DNA from: Hippasteria phrygiana | Taxonomy: Eukaryota > Echinodermata > Asteroidea > Valvatida > Goniasteridae | Direction: 5' to 3' | DNA length: 64,000 nucleotides | Assembly: GCA_037893225.1 (NCBI GenBank) | Contig: JAZGUH010000075.1 | Coordinates: 1,488,001 to 1,552,000 of the forward strand | Shown here: positions 20,141 through 31,900 of the stretch, in pieces | How positions within the stretch are numbered: position 1 is the stretch's first letter | Layout of the letters: the number at the start of each line of letters is the position of its first letter | Program-made: the position numbers and the translations under genes | The notes under the pieces: model-generated | Seen by the model: the letters and a program-made list of their open reading frames with translations, nothing else | Databases searched by the model: none | What the model was told of the DNA's origin: nothing

Positions 20141-20815
20141 ATGCTAACAAAATTGCGAAATATATTTTACAGTCCTCGATGCTACTGGAAAGGTAAAGGA
20201 GCCGTAACAAAATTATCGTCGAAAGCCGGCGTTTCGAAAAAGGATGCTAGAAATTGGTTAAGAAAACAAGCCATGTGGCAAATTTATTTACCGAGTCCTA
20301 GTTATATTCCTTGACCAACGAGTCTCAATAGATCGGTAGGGTTACCCAATGAAATGCATCAAGCTGATCTCCTATACCTACCCCACGATATAGTGAGTAG
20401 AAAAACGAATAGATACGCGTTGACGGTATAGTTGACGTGGCCACTCGATATAAAGAGGCTGCACCCTTGACCAATAAAACGAGCGGTCAAGTCGTCGAAG
20501 CTATAAAAAGGATTTACAAAAGGTCGGTATTGTCGTGGCCTAAAATTATCAAAGTAGGTCCTGGTAAAGAGTTTATGGCCGAATTTAATACGCTGATGAG
20601 ATCTAAAAATGTAGTTGTGCAAAAAGGCGGGGTAGGTAATCACATGGGTCAAGGTATCGAGTAGAGCGATACAATCGTACTTTGGCGGAAAGATTATTCG
20701 GTCACCAGTATACGCTAAAGAAATGTTGGAACCTACAGAGCGTAGCAAGTTGTGGGTAAAACGATTGCCAGAGGTTATAGAAGCGTTAATTACGAAATTG
20801 CCGAACAAAATGGTG
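20141..20815 (+). pseudogene. Retroviral-type integrase, copy B, with stops and a lost catalytic residue
   Basis: The ATG at 20141 follows the membrane gene by 1 bp (aaataaaATG). An N-terminal HTH/zinc-region-like segment (KAGVSKKDARNWLRKQA) leads to TGA at 20312-20314. Then the rve core follows: HQADLLYLP with the first Asp, a frameshift near 20430, ATRYKEAAPLTNKTSG, then VGPGKEF where copy A has VDPGTEF. The second catalytic Asp is thus Gly here. A stop interrupts just before the region of the catalytic Glu (near 20662). Similarity to copy A continues to the end of its core, near 20750, and a helical tail runs to about 20815. The gene is inactive. It shows the full N-terminus missing from copy A. 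Confidence 0.7.
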
Positions 20816-21140
20816 AAATACCAAACGGAATGGTGATAATTCGGAATGCCGAATTGAATGATAAAATTGCCGAATTGAATGATGAAATTGCCAAATTGAA
20901 TGGCGAATTTGCCGAACGGAATGGTGAAATTTCCCTACGGAATGGTGAAATTGCCGAACGGAATGATGAAAATTGCCAAACAGAATGGTGAAATTGGCGA
21001 ACGAAATGGTGAAATTGCCGAATAGAATGTCGAAATGCAAAACGAAATGGCGAAATTGCTGAATGGAATGATGAAATTGCAAAATTGAATGATGGAATTG
21101 CCGAACGGAATGATGAAAATGACGAAGCCAATGATGATCT
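20795..21140. repeat. 21-bp minisatellite encoding seven-residue units
   Basis: The unit attgccgaacggaatgatga(a) repeats about 16 times with substitutions and a few 1-bp indels. Twenty-one bp is seven codons, and one + frame reads repeated IAELNDE-like heptads for about 60 residues before indels break it. It starts directly at the end of integrase copy B. Confidence 0.85.
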
Positions 21141-22750
21141 GAAGCCACCGAAGATAGCAATGGCGTTCCATAAGTCTGGTTTGCCCCGCTGATATGATTG
21201 GAATTTGGTTGTATGATGTTGCACAAATGATTGGATGAGTGTATTCTACATATCAATTGATTTGGGAAAGAAAGACTCAGTTGCATGATTTTGGTATTAA
21301 CTGGGTTATGTAACAAATTAGTTTGTTATGGCCCTGTCTAGCTCTTGATGGTTTAGGTTTGCAATATTCATCCTTGTTAATAGCCAACTCGTTCTTGAGA
21401 ATCTTGTACAATTTAATGAGGTTAGTGTGTTGTCTCATTTACTCAATAGAGTACCATCTGAGCTGCTTCGTTGATCAATTCCCTTTTCTTATAATTAATA
21501 ATGACGAACCTTTTTCACGTGTGGCACGAAATTTAAATCTATATTTTGCCCCTCACCAACGCCGGTTGATCTTTCTCTAATTATCCTTATTTTTCATTGA
21601 TCTAGGGTGCCATGCTGCCGCAGCGTATTGAAGATGGGGTCTGATTAATATGTTTTATATAATTTTTCTTTGACTTCCTTTGGTGTTGAGCTGAAATTTC
21701 TGACTATAAGTTCATATCAAACGCTATATATACAGTTAGGCATATGGCACAAAAACAATAACGTGTCCCATCTTGTGTCCGATAGAGTGAAATTAGTGAT
21801 CAAAAGATCAACCGTTGGTGAGGGGAAAAATTCAAATTTAAATTTCGCGCCACACAGAGACACGTACGACGTCCGCGCACGTCACCGCAGACCGAACGAT
21901 CTGGAAGCAAGCAAGAGCAATTTCTCAAAATAGCTTTTAATCATTGTTTCGCCTCCATGCTATTTCTTGTCAGTCTGAATTAAGCCTGTTAAAAAAAAGG
22001 TGCCACATCTACCCACATCTTATGATATTAAATAAGAGGAACCTTAGCCAAAGTCGAAACGTTTGAGAAATGGCCCATTGAGAAATTCAAGAAATTCTGA
22101 TAAAATCGCCCGATGCTCCGAAACCTTCATGTTTTGACCGCCTCATCTTCATTTCCGCTTCACTTATCACTTATGCGCATGCGTACAAGGGGCCGGTAGC
22201 GGTCAAAGGTTAAAACATTTCTAGACAGGTGCCCTGGCAAAATTATGCGTTTGCGCTGGGTAGTGAGATCAGGGAGAAATACCATGTAACTAATCAATCG
22301 ACTGCATCTCAGAAAGACAAATTTGCGTGCATTTTCGAAGCAAAATAGCGATGATTTCGTGGTAAATTTTGTGATGACGCATTCTCGCTGGGTCTGATAA
22401 TATTCTAGGTTGTTACTTCGTGGTTTTTATCGGTGCGGTAGCCACTGATGATAGTTTTGACGATATTAATTATGAATCATGTTCAGTCACTATCATGGGC
22501 TATGGCTATTTTTAACTAACGCATGACTCCATTAAGTCCACGTACACTACGCGATATCTGACTAATATTATAAACCTTTTCGACATTCTCAATGCATTGT
22601 GGGTTTGGAGGCCAAACAAACCATGTAATTTATACATGGCACTGTGAACCAGTCCAAAATAGATTTTATGCTAAATATCTGTCATGAGTTGAGCGATACC
22701 CAGGCTTTTAGGCCTATCTTTGCATGGAACATATATATAAGGAAAATAAT
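21141..22750. other. Spacer between the viral block and the cotransporter gene
   Basis: No gene supported. One possible repeat relation: 'ttcacgtgtggcacgaaatttaaat' and 'aaatttaaatttcgcgccaca' (about 21513-21537 and 21832-21853) are inverted, with matching flanks ('cccctcaccaac'/'gttggtgaggg'), suggesting a ~330-bp TIR element around 21510-21860. Confidence 0.5.
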
Positions 22751-23178
22751 AATCGTTACCTTTACACCTCTATTTTTTTTACGAGTTCCGTTCAAAACTG
22801 ACTTTAGCAGATGACTTTACACAGTACTAAAGTGACTTTTGCAGGCTAAAGCAGTCTTCTTTTTTTTCTTCAGATTAACTCATGTTTGTTGTAATTTTGA
22901 AATGCACTTTCAAAGAAAATGTGACTTTCCTACCTTTTTTTGCAGTCAGAGACGTTGCCGTTTTGCCCCATAATTTCCCTCATAAATCAAAACCCTGCCC
23001 TCTTTCCAAAAAATTAAGCTTGCTCATATTCAACATAATATCTTAGCGAACTATTTAGATGATTTCAAGCACACAGAGTGACTTTGCCTGTATCATCGCA
23101 TAATACTGAGGTAAGTTCCGAAACATAAACTGTCTCCTTCGTTCTCTTATATGGAATGGGGTCCTAAAGGTAACGATT
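22751..23178. mobile_element. TIR mini-transposon (aatcgttaccttta ends)
   Basis: Aatcgttacctttacacc at 22751 is matched in inverse orientation by ggtcctaaaggtaacgatt ending at 23178, about 428 bp apart. No coding content. Confidence 0.6.
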
Positions 23179-24133
23179 ACCAAAATAATAACCAGAAAAA
23201 TCAATTTAAAATGACAATAAAAATAAAGGAAATAATTCAGGAATCCCTCACAGGGTACCTGTTATTTTTTTTTTTAGTATGAATGCAAATTTCTGGAATT
23301 AGATAGCTGTTCTAGAACAGCTAATAATGTCACATTATTAGCCAATCAGAAGAGGATTTTTGCAAGCATGAGAACGAACATGTGACCAATGCAACCAATC
23401 ACGTCCATTCTAATGTGCTTGCTCTTCTAATGCCAGTTAGGCTGATGCAGTTTCCATGAATGTCGAAAAGGTTTATTTAAGGTATATAGTGTGGTAGTGA
23501 TAAATAATATAATGATTCGTTTCAATCAACATATTTCTCAGATATATTTTATTGTATGTGTATATTACAGAGTTTAGAAAGAAATGTTTGCTAAACTGAA
23601 AAGTGAGAATTGAATAAAAAAAAACATTGGATTTGGAAGCTAAACACTAAATTTTAACTTACTGGCTGTTTGTCATGTTGTTTGTAATTGTACACATGTA
23701 CATGTACACCTTCCTCCATGATGTATGCTACCATCATGATCATTATAAATGCTGTCATCTTTGAGAAAATATATCTGAAGACTTCCCAAATCGCTCTGGC
23801 TTATTTCAGTTTCAACAAATACACACAAATGAGCACAAAATCACTGTTTAAACAGTTTGCTTTTTACTATTTTCTCATGGCTGTGATAAAACTCACTTTT
23901 TTCTGGCATATGTCAAATCACACAAAGTACAACCACTCACAGACATTAATTCGCCTGCGATTTTTCATTGTGTCAACGGGCTGAACTTATTGGATCAGTC
24001 TGCAGGTATTTTAGCGGGTGTATGTGGGCATGATGGGATCTGGAGGAGTTTAATTAATATTCCTCCCAGTTATTTAGGAGTGGACATAGGGTGTGCGTGC
24101 CCCTTTAATCACCCTTGTTGCATTCCATTGCAG
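23179..24133. other. Upstream region of the cotransporter gene
   Basis: No gene or repeat supported except short AT runs. The last ~130 bp (24000-24133) are less AT-rich and end with a polypyrimidine/cag acceptor (cattccattgcag) at 24133, so the real promoter may lie farther upstream or in an unrecognised 5' exon. Confidence 0.4.
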
Positions 24134-24189
24134 TGACCTTCGTCTGACAGGAAGTCTACATTCTCCAGAGTTTCGCTACAACATCCAGG
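24134..24189 (+). other. Probable 5' untranslated end of exon 1
   Basis: The segment lies between a plausible splice acceptor (24131-24133) and the start codon ATG 24190 (context ccaggATGa). A non-coding first exon upstream is possible but not identified. Confidence 0.4.
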
Positions 24190-24666
24190 ATGAGTGACTC
24201 AGAAGCTTGTGGAGACGTGGCAAGGGATCAGCATACAGCAGTCACTACATTGCCAGAGCAGCACCGAGACAACAGTGCGTCTGATCAGCCTGATAACAGG
24301 GACAGTTACAACGGGTCAGACGATAGCATGGAGAACTTTGGGCTACTGGAAGATGGCACGTCAAGAAGAACCTCAAAGAAACGCTCGCCATCTAAGAAGA
24401 AACTTGGACGGTTCCACGTCAAGATCATCAGCGAGAAAGAACCCGGAAAAGCGGGGAGCATGAGGCGTAACGGCAACACGGGGAAGGGGCTGACGAGCCC
24501 TGGTAGGCAAGAGAGTGCAGACGAGGGGCTGGATCACTCCCTAGCTGCCCACACCTTCGGGCATACTGTGGAGGCAGTGCCCTCGCTGGATCATTACAGA
24601 AATCGGTTTTCCCTGATGGCAAGCGGGAAGCAACGGCCAACTCTGTATGAACTCCACGAGCCCAAG
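24190..24666 (+). CDS. slc12a2: slc12a2-like exon 1: cytoplasmic N-terminus
   Basis: 159 codons, phase 0, donor cccaag|gtagat. Acidic, Ser/Thr-rich N-terminus with basic KKRSPSKKK, then the RFHV kinase-docking motif (74-77), the HTFGHT block whose Thr residues are the activating SPAK/OSR1 sites in vertebrate NKCC, the following [12 protein letters not shown], and RPTLYELHE at the end. Confidence 0.93.
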
Positions 24667-27600
24667 GTAGATCTGTAGACTAGCCCTAACCTTTCCAAAG
24701 CCACCAAAACATGATTTTGCAGAATTTGGATAAATTTAGAAGTTAGAACACACTCAGAATTGTTTAGTTTTGAGTAAAATAAAAATGTGCTGCTGGGTTA
24801 TTTTTACAGTGTTGGATTCTGGCAGATTCAGGAAGTTTCCCAGTAAAAATTTCCAGAGTGTTAATGAAGGGATGCTTAAAGGTAGTACATAACATTTGCA
24901 AACATCAAAAAACGAAACTACTGAATTATTACGAAATACTGTACTAGACTGTACTTATGTAAGTAAATAGCATTCTCAAGCATCCTGCGAAATCATGGCA
25001 TCTGGTGTGCCGCCGTTTTCAAGAAAAGTAAATTTTTTTTAGCGTTTTCCCAATGATTATCGGCCGACAATCATTGGAAATAGTGTAGTTCCTCGACCTG
25101 ATAATTTCCTGACTCTATAAATTGCTCCGTTTTGTCTAAAGTAGGGTCAGGGAATCAGACTACTAGAACACAATTTTTTTCTCAGTTTTCCTAGCATCTA
25201 TGCACACAAAATTTTAAGCAGGTCGGTGTTGTAGTATTTGCTAGCACACTATAAAATTACTAACTCCCAAATCCATTTATTTCTGAAAATTACAGCAAAA
25301 GCAAATGCTGTATACTGGGGTCATTGTATATATTTGGGGTCCAAAAATGTTTTTTTGGTGTCCTTGTTACACCTGACCTGTGTAATTTCCCACCAAGTGT
25401 CATTAAAATTTACTTTACATTATTTTTTACTTGTTTGTAGGGCTGTTGTCGACAGGCCTTTTGTCGACAAAGTTGGCGACAATGGCAGTTTTCCGACATA
25501 TCGACACAGATGACCCATTGTCAAAAAAAACACAAATTGGTCACAAGTTACACATAAACTAATGTGAGACCTAGCTTACTATAATATTCTAGTATGTATT
25601 TACAACCCATGTGTTATGATGTGCTTTCTTGTCCAAAAACGCCGACTTACATGCGGTGTATTTAGCTCGTGAGTTTCCCCTGCCACCACCATTTTCTTGA
25701 CCTATTCTCGCGGTCGGACATCCGGGAACTTCGCTTGAACGACGTACCTCCTGATATCACAGCTCATACCGACATTCCCCTGGACAATGTAAAGTTCCGG
25801 CCTCGAGACATTAAACGAATCCTGGCAAAGCTGAACATAAACAAAGTATCTGGTCCAGATGGTATTGGAAATCGAGTTCTTAAAGAATGTGCTGCAGTCC
25901 TCGCTTCTGCTTCAGCCGTGGCTTCTTCCCTTCTTCTTGGAAGATTGCCAATGTTGTGCCAGTGCATAAGAAGGACTCAAGCTCAGTTCCAGACAACTAC
26001 AGGCCAATCAGTCTCCTCGGCTGTATCAGCAAGGTTTTGGAGAGAGTTGTCAACTCACTTTTGAGGAAACAACTCATCGGGAATGGTCTCATTAGTGACA
26101 ACCAGTTTGGTTTCCGTCCTGGTCATTCAGCACCTGACCTGCCTGCTCACGTACCCGAGTCATGAATGGATGTCTTGTCTCAACAGACGTCAGGAGGGTA
26201 CGATTGTGGCACTTGACATCAAAGCTGCATTTGATAGAGTGTGGCACAAGGGGTTGCTGGCCAAACTAAATGCTAACGGTGTCACAGGACGGCTATGGAC
26301 ATGGTTATCAAGCTACTTGATGGGCAGATATATCTAGGTAGTTGTCAACGGTCAAACATCTCAAGCTACACCAATCAATGCATCGGTTCCGCAAGGATCA
26401 ATTCTAGGACCAACTCTGTTCTTGGTCTACATCAATGATCTTACCAAAAACCTGAACAACCCTACCTGCCGCTATGCTGATGATTGTACCATCTACTGTC
26501 TTCTGGGTGACGAGAATGCCACTGCGTCTCTGAGAGAAGACCTGCAGAAGATCTCTCATTGGGGGCGAAAATGGAATGTCATATTTTCCCCAAAGAAGTG
26601 CAAAGTGATGTCCCTCAGCAGACGGCCACTTAGTGAGCAGCCTCCGAAGTTATTCTTGGATGGCAAGCCATTGCAGAGAGTACAAGAGCTGGACATACTC
26701 AGTGTCAGGTTCTCAAAGAGCTTAAACTTTCAGTCTCATGTGAACTCCATCGCCGTTAGAGCTGGCCAAAGAGTGAGCACTCTCCGTAGCATTGCTCCCT
26801 ACCTTGATCCATCTGGCCGTGCCAGAGTTTACAAAGCTCATGTCCAGAGCGCAATGGAGTAAGCCCCCTTAGCTTGGATGTCAGCAAGCTCCACGCACCT
26901 CAAGAAGCTAGATGATGTACAACGTCATGCCATGCATATCATCAAGGCCTCTACACAGGAGTTGAAGATTGACCTGTTATCACATCGGAGAACTGTAGCA
27001 GGTCTTGGCCTTGTGTACAGACTAGACTACATACGGAAGGAGCACCAGCACTTCTGAAGACCATGCTTCCCCCATTGAGAGCTCCATCAAGATCTACCAG
27101 GGCAAGCACCTCACTGGGAAGGTTTGCCTTGCAGGGGCTATCCGGTAGGACAGAGAATGGTCACTGGTCACTTGTGTAGTATGATCGTTCCTTCATGCCA
27201 GCGATGGTTCCAGTTTGGAACAGCCTGCCAGATGTCACTGTTGGTCAACCCACAACAGCAGGAAGCAAGGCCTTCTGCTCAAGAGCACATGATTTTCTTA
27301 AGAATTATTAATCTGGTGTTTCTGTTTTATTGTTTCTCTAATCACTTTTACACAAACACTTTTGAAAGTGGAGGGGCCAAAGCAGCACCGGCATTATGTT
27401 TTTCTTTATGCGGAACTGCCAAAAGTAGGGGGGTGGGGGGAAACTGCCCCAAGTGGAAACAGTGGGGGGGGGGGGGCAATGGTCCCCCCCCCCTGGTCCC
27501 CCTGTTCCGCCGCCAGTGAATACAACACAAAGGGCCAAATTGTTCTTGTACCTGTTCCTACATGAACATTCTACATTGTCTTTTCCAGAGTTTGGTAAAC

Positions 27601-28876
27601 CAGGCCGCAGACACGCCTATCGATGCTGGTGGGATACATGTGGCCGAGTTTGGGGCTGCGACCACAGCACCGTCCAGCGGAGGGGTCAAGTTTGGATGGA
27701 TCACAGGAGTTTTGGTAAGTTACATTTGATCCTGTTTTCCTTATTGAGGGCCCTGCCTTGCCTTCATCAATAGCAGTCGGAGAAAAGTCTGGGTACTGAC
27801 ACTACATTGTAACTGCAAGTATTAAATTTCCAACTGTACATTTGTCCAAAAGCCGAAACATAAAAACACACAACAAACAATGTTTGTTCAGAAACCTTTG
27901 TAGCACAGCCTGAGATTGAACACTTTCTTCTTGAACACACTACTGAATAAATAGTGTTTCATGACTAACTCAGTGTTCCAACTCTGCGTCATTCACTGCA
28001 ATGTCACTGATGATTCACTCAGAAAAGGTTGGTCCCAAGACTCCAATAAAATCATTTCCTGCTCGATACTGGGGAAGTACATTTTGTTATGTAGCAAATT
28101 TGTCTGTTTAAATATAAAGTGCAGGATAGAGTAACGCTGAGGCACGCAGCATGCCTGTAGCACGGTGGTGTGTGCTGGTCCTACATGTACACGTGTGTTA
28201 TGTGCAAATGTGGGCTAAATAAGGAGTCTGTGTTCTTGGGACACGGTTTCACAGTGTTAGTTTAAGCATTGCGTTTTATTAAATTACCAGAGCACTATAA
28301 CTAGCCAAATGTAGTGACCGGCTGGGGACATCCATGCATGTGCACAAACCGATGGAAAAGTTAAAATTTCGTACAGCTTTTTGGGAAAGTGCCGATATAA
28401 ATTACACAGCAATTACCTCCAATCATGGCTGTGTCCAGGGCGGCTTCAAAGCATTTGCATGAGGAAGTGAAGAGTTAGCGCTCAAGTAATTCAATATACA
28501 TTGTACATGTACATGTACATGTACATGTACAAAGTAGCCGTGTGGTTTTAACACAATAAGGGAGACTGCATGTAGGCCAACATGTACATGTACAAATGTA
28601 TGGTGCTTGCGGTTTTATTTTTCCATGGCTTAATTATAGCCTGCATATAGGCTGCCGAACATGGAACCCTGTGTGTAATTTTAAATAGGCCAATGAATAC
28701 AAGACCATTGATGTGAAGTCATAATATAATTTGAAATGCCCTGATTGTCTGTTACCGACATCAATGCCAGTTGTATAAAATTATCATGATTAACGTTATG
28801 GAAGACAATATGAAGGGGGGGGGGGGGTGCAGTGGTGTATCTGGTGGAGGGGGACAAGGGGGAGCAACTCCCTCCT

Positions 28877-28907
<31 letters not shown>

Positions 28908-31900
28908 CGGCATTTGAGGAGTCATTAACCCTAACTCCCTACATCATTTTCCCCCCATGTAACCTGAATCCTCCAACATCCTCTGATTTCAAAGTGTTAA
29001 AACTCCATATAACCTGAATCCTCCAAAATCCTCTTATGGGGACCATAGCATGAATCCTCCAAAATCCTCTAGGGGTTTTTTGCATACCCCTAGTAACCTC
29101 AATCCTCCAAAATCCTCATGTATCACATTGAGCCTGATAACCTGGATCCTCCATATTCCTGCAGGGGCAAAAACCCCTAGTAACCTTAAATTCTGCAAAA
29201 TCCTCCGATGCATCAACTTCCAAGTGCCCTCAATCCTCCAAATTCCTCCATTTTGCAAAGAGGATTTTGGAGGATTTGGGAAGGTTAGGGTTAAAAAAAA
29301 AAAAGAAAGTGTTTTAAGATGTTTTTCAGACGGTTCAGACATATACGCTAGTGGGGGGGTGGGGGGGGGGGGGGGTCAAAATCAGATCAAATCTTAAAAC
29401 CTGAACCTAACAGAAATGCAATCACTGTAAAATATAAAAGATTAAATGTACAGGGGTTGACTTTTCCAATGGGAAAAAACAACTTCCCATTCTAAGATGT
29501 AAAAGTCCTGTCGGATCATAAGTGTACTCAATGTGCATGAGTCACAACATTAACTTTTTAGAACAAATTCCTTCTATTGCCCAGGTATCAGGCGGATGCT
29601 GAAATTACTTGCAACCCCCAATATAAATACAAACGTTAAGCCAGGTTATTATTTCCAGTTTTAAATCTTGCAAGTCGGGCTCGAAATTCATTTGCACGGA
29701 TAATGGAAATCCCATGGAATATAATAACTTTACCAAATATTCAAAAATTACGTTTGTACATTGTAGGTTTAGATATAATTGACTTGGTTTTTGTGTATGT
29801 TGTATAAATACACATGTATGTATTTCAGTTTTGTTTAGATTGAAAGAGATGTGTTTGTTTAACTTTTTTCCACTTAATTAATACAAACAAGGGAATTCTT
29901 TTCCGTTTTCCGTTTGTTGGTGACAAGTATAGATTCCTCAATTACTAAGAGTAGACAGACATTTTTGTATAATCCATGTATTTGTTTCAATTAAGAACTA
30001 TTGCCTTCTCTCTTTCACTACAGGTGAGATGCCTGCTGAATATCTGGGGCGTGATGTTGTTTCTGCGAATGTCATGGATAGTAGGACAAGCTGGAATAGG
30101 TATGTGATGTGAGGTATTCGGAGTCGGGAAACTGGCCAAGTAGACGACGTGTCCTCTGACGTATTGAATTGTGCCCGGCGGTATGTGCATGCTTCGTGTT
30201 TTGCATAAAATTTGGTTAAGGAGTGATGTCGCAGGTCAGATTACCTTTTGAATGATGTGACCTTTGATGTCACTCCTTAATAAAATTTATGCAAAACACG
30301 ATACGGGCGTATGCCATCGGGACATTTGAATCTAGGACGGTTTACATGCAAAAAACAACAACATTGTCTATAAAGCTCTGTTTGCGAGTTACTTTGCACA
30401 CGAGCAACACATACATTGTAGAGTAGGGTATACATGTACCAGTGCACTGCATACACAAACACTTGAAAAATGTTTGCTTAGTTTATCTCTGACCCGCGTT
30501 GTCTTGGAGTTGTCCGAGACAACTGGGCCCAATTTCATAGCGCTGCTTAGCTCACGATTTTCTGCTAATGGAACCCTCGCCCATTTCATAGAGACTGTAA
30601 GCAGTAAGCACAGCAAAGAGCCTGCTAACTTAGAAAGCAGGATTTGCTTAAATTAGTGACGCAACAATATAAATCTCCATGCACGCGCAAGCGTTAGCAC
30701 GACTTGGCCATGAAATATGCTAATGCTTAAGCAAATTTTCCTCCTATAGTTAGCACAACTTTTCTGTTTACCGTTAAGCAGCGCTATGAAATTGGGCCCT
30801 TTTTATGTGCGTGTCGTTGAATCACATTTGCATTGGACATGCATTCACATGCGAATTGTACTATGTATATTGTATTTAGCCCTATAACCCCCTAGATAGG
30901 CTTGTGCCAAAAAGGGGAATACATGTACATTGTACCAAACCCATCAAACCATTGCACACACATGGGAATGTACCGAACCTGCCTTAGTCCAACAGGCTGT
31001 GCAAAGGAAGGGTACTCGGTACGTGTATGCCAAACTCCAATATCCCCTGTATGTTTTTATTTTGATGGATTTAGGAGGCCCTGTGCAATGTTTCAGATGT
31101 GTTACCTTACAATACTAAACTCATGAAAGTCCAACTGTATGTTTGTACGCACATATGTGGTTCTTTTTAGACTTAGATTCCTTTACAGAAGGTGCAAACT
31201 TAACTCTCACAATTCTCCACACCTGGGGGTATTGCATGTAGTGCCACCCACCACTACCTACATGTATTTACTGCAATGAACCACCCCTGTGTGTCCCCAC
31301 CTAAGCACAGTCCACCACCCAGTACCACTAGCTGCACAGAACCACCCCTGTGTGTCCCCACCTCAGCACAGTCCAACACCCAGTACCACTAGCTGCAATG
31401 AACCACCCCTGTGTGTCCCCACCTAAGCACAGTCCAACACCCAGTACCACTAGCTGCACAGAACCACCCCTGTGTGTCCCCACCTAAGCACAGTCCAACA
31501 CCCAGTACCATTACCTACACTAGCTACACAGAACCACCCCTGTGTGTCCCCACCTAAAAATAAGCACAGTCCAACACCCAGTACCACTAGCCAGTCACTG
31601 CACTGAACCACCCCTGTGATGAGTCCCCACCTAAGCACAGTCCAACACCCAGTACCACTAGCCAGTCACTGCACTGAACCACCCCTCCGATCATGTGTGT
31701 CCCCCACCTAAGCACAGTCCAACACCCAGTACCACAACCTATTCGCTGCACAGAACCACCCGTGTCCCCACTCAATCTAACAAAGTCCAACATCATGTTC
31801 ATAATCTTTGGCACCGAACCATCCAAAACTTGGCAAAACCTACTGTTGCAGTTTGATAGGCTTGGGGTACATGTAGTTAGGGTTAAGTCTTATTCATTTA

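Noticed and set aside
20786..21316. Minus-strand frames of 144-176 codons rich in Phe, His and Ser
   Set aside because: By-products of the 21-bp minisatellite on the other strand.
31450..31826. Minus-strand Gly/Trp/Val-rich frames
   Set aside because: Come from the 61-bp minisatellite; the repeated protein has no conserved features.
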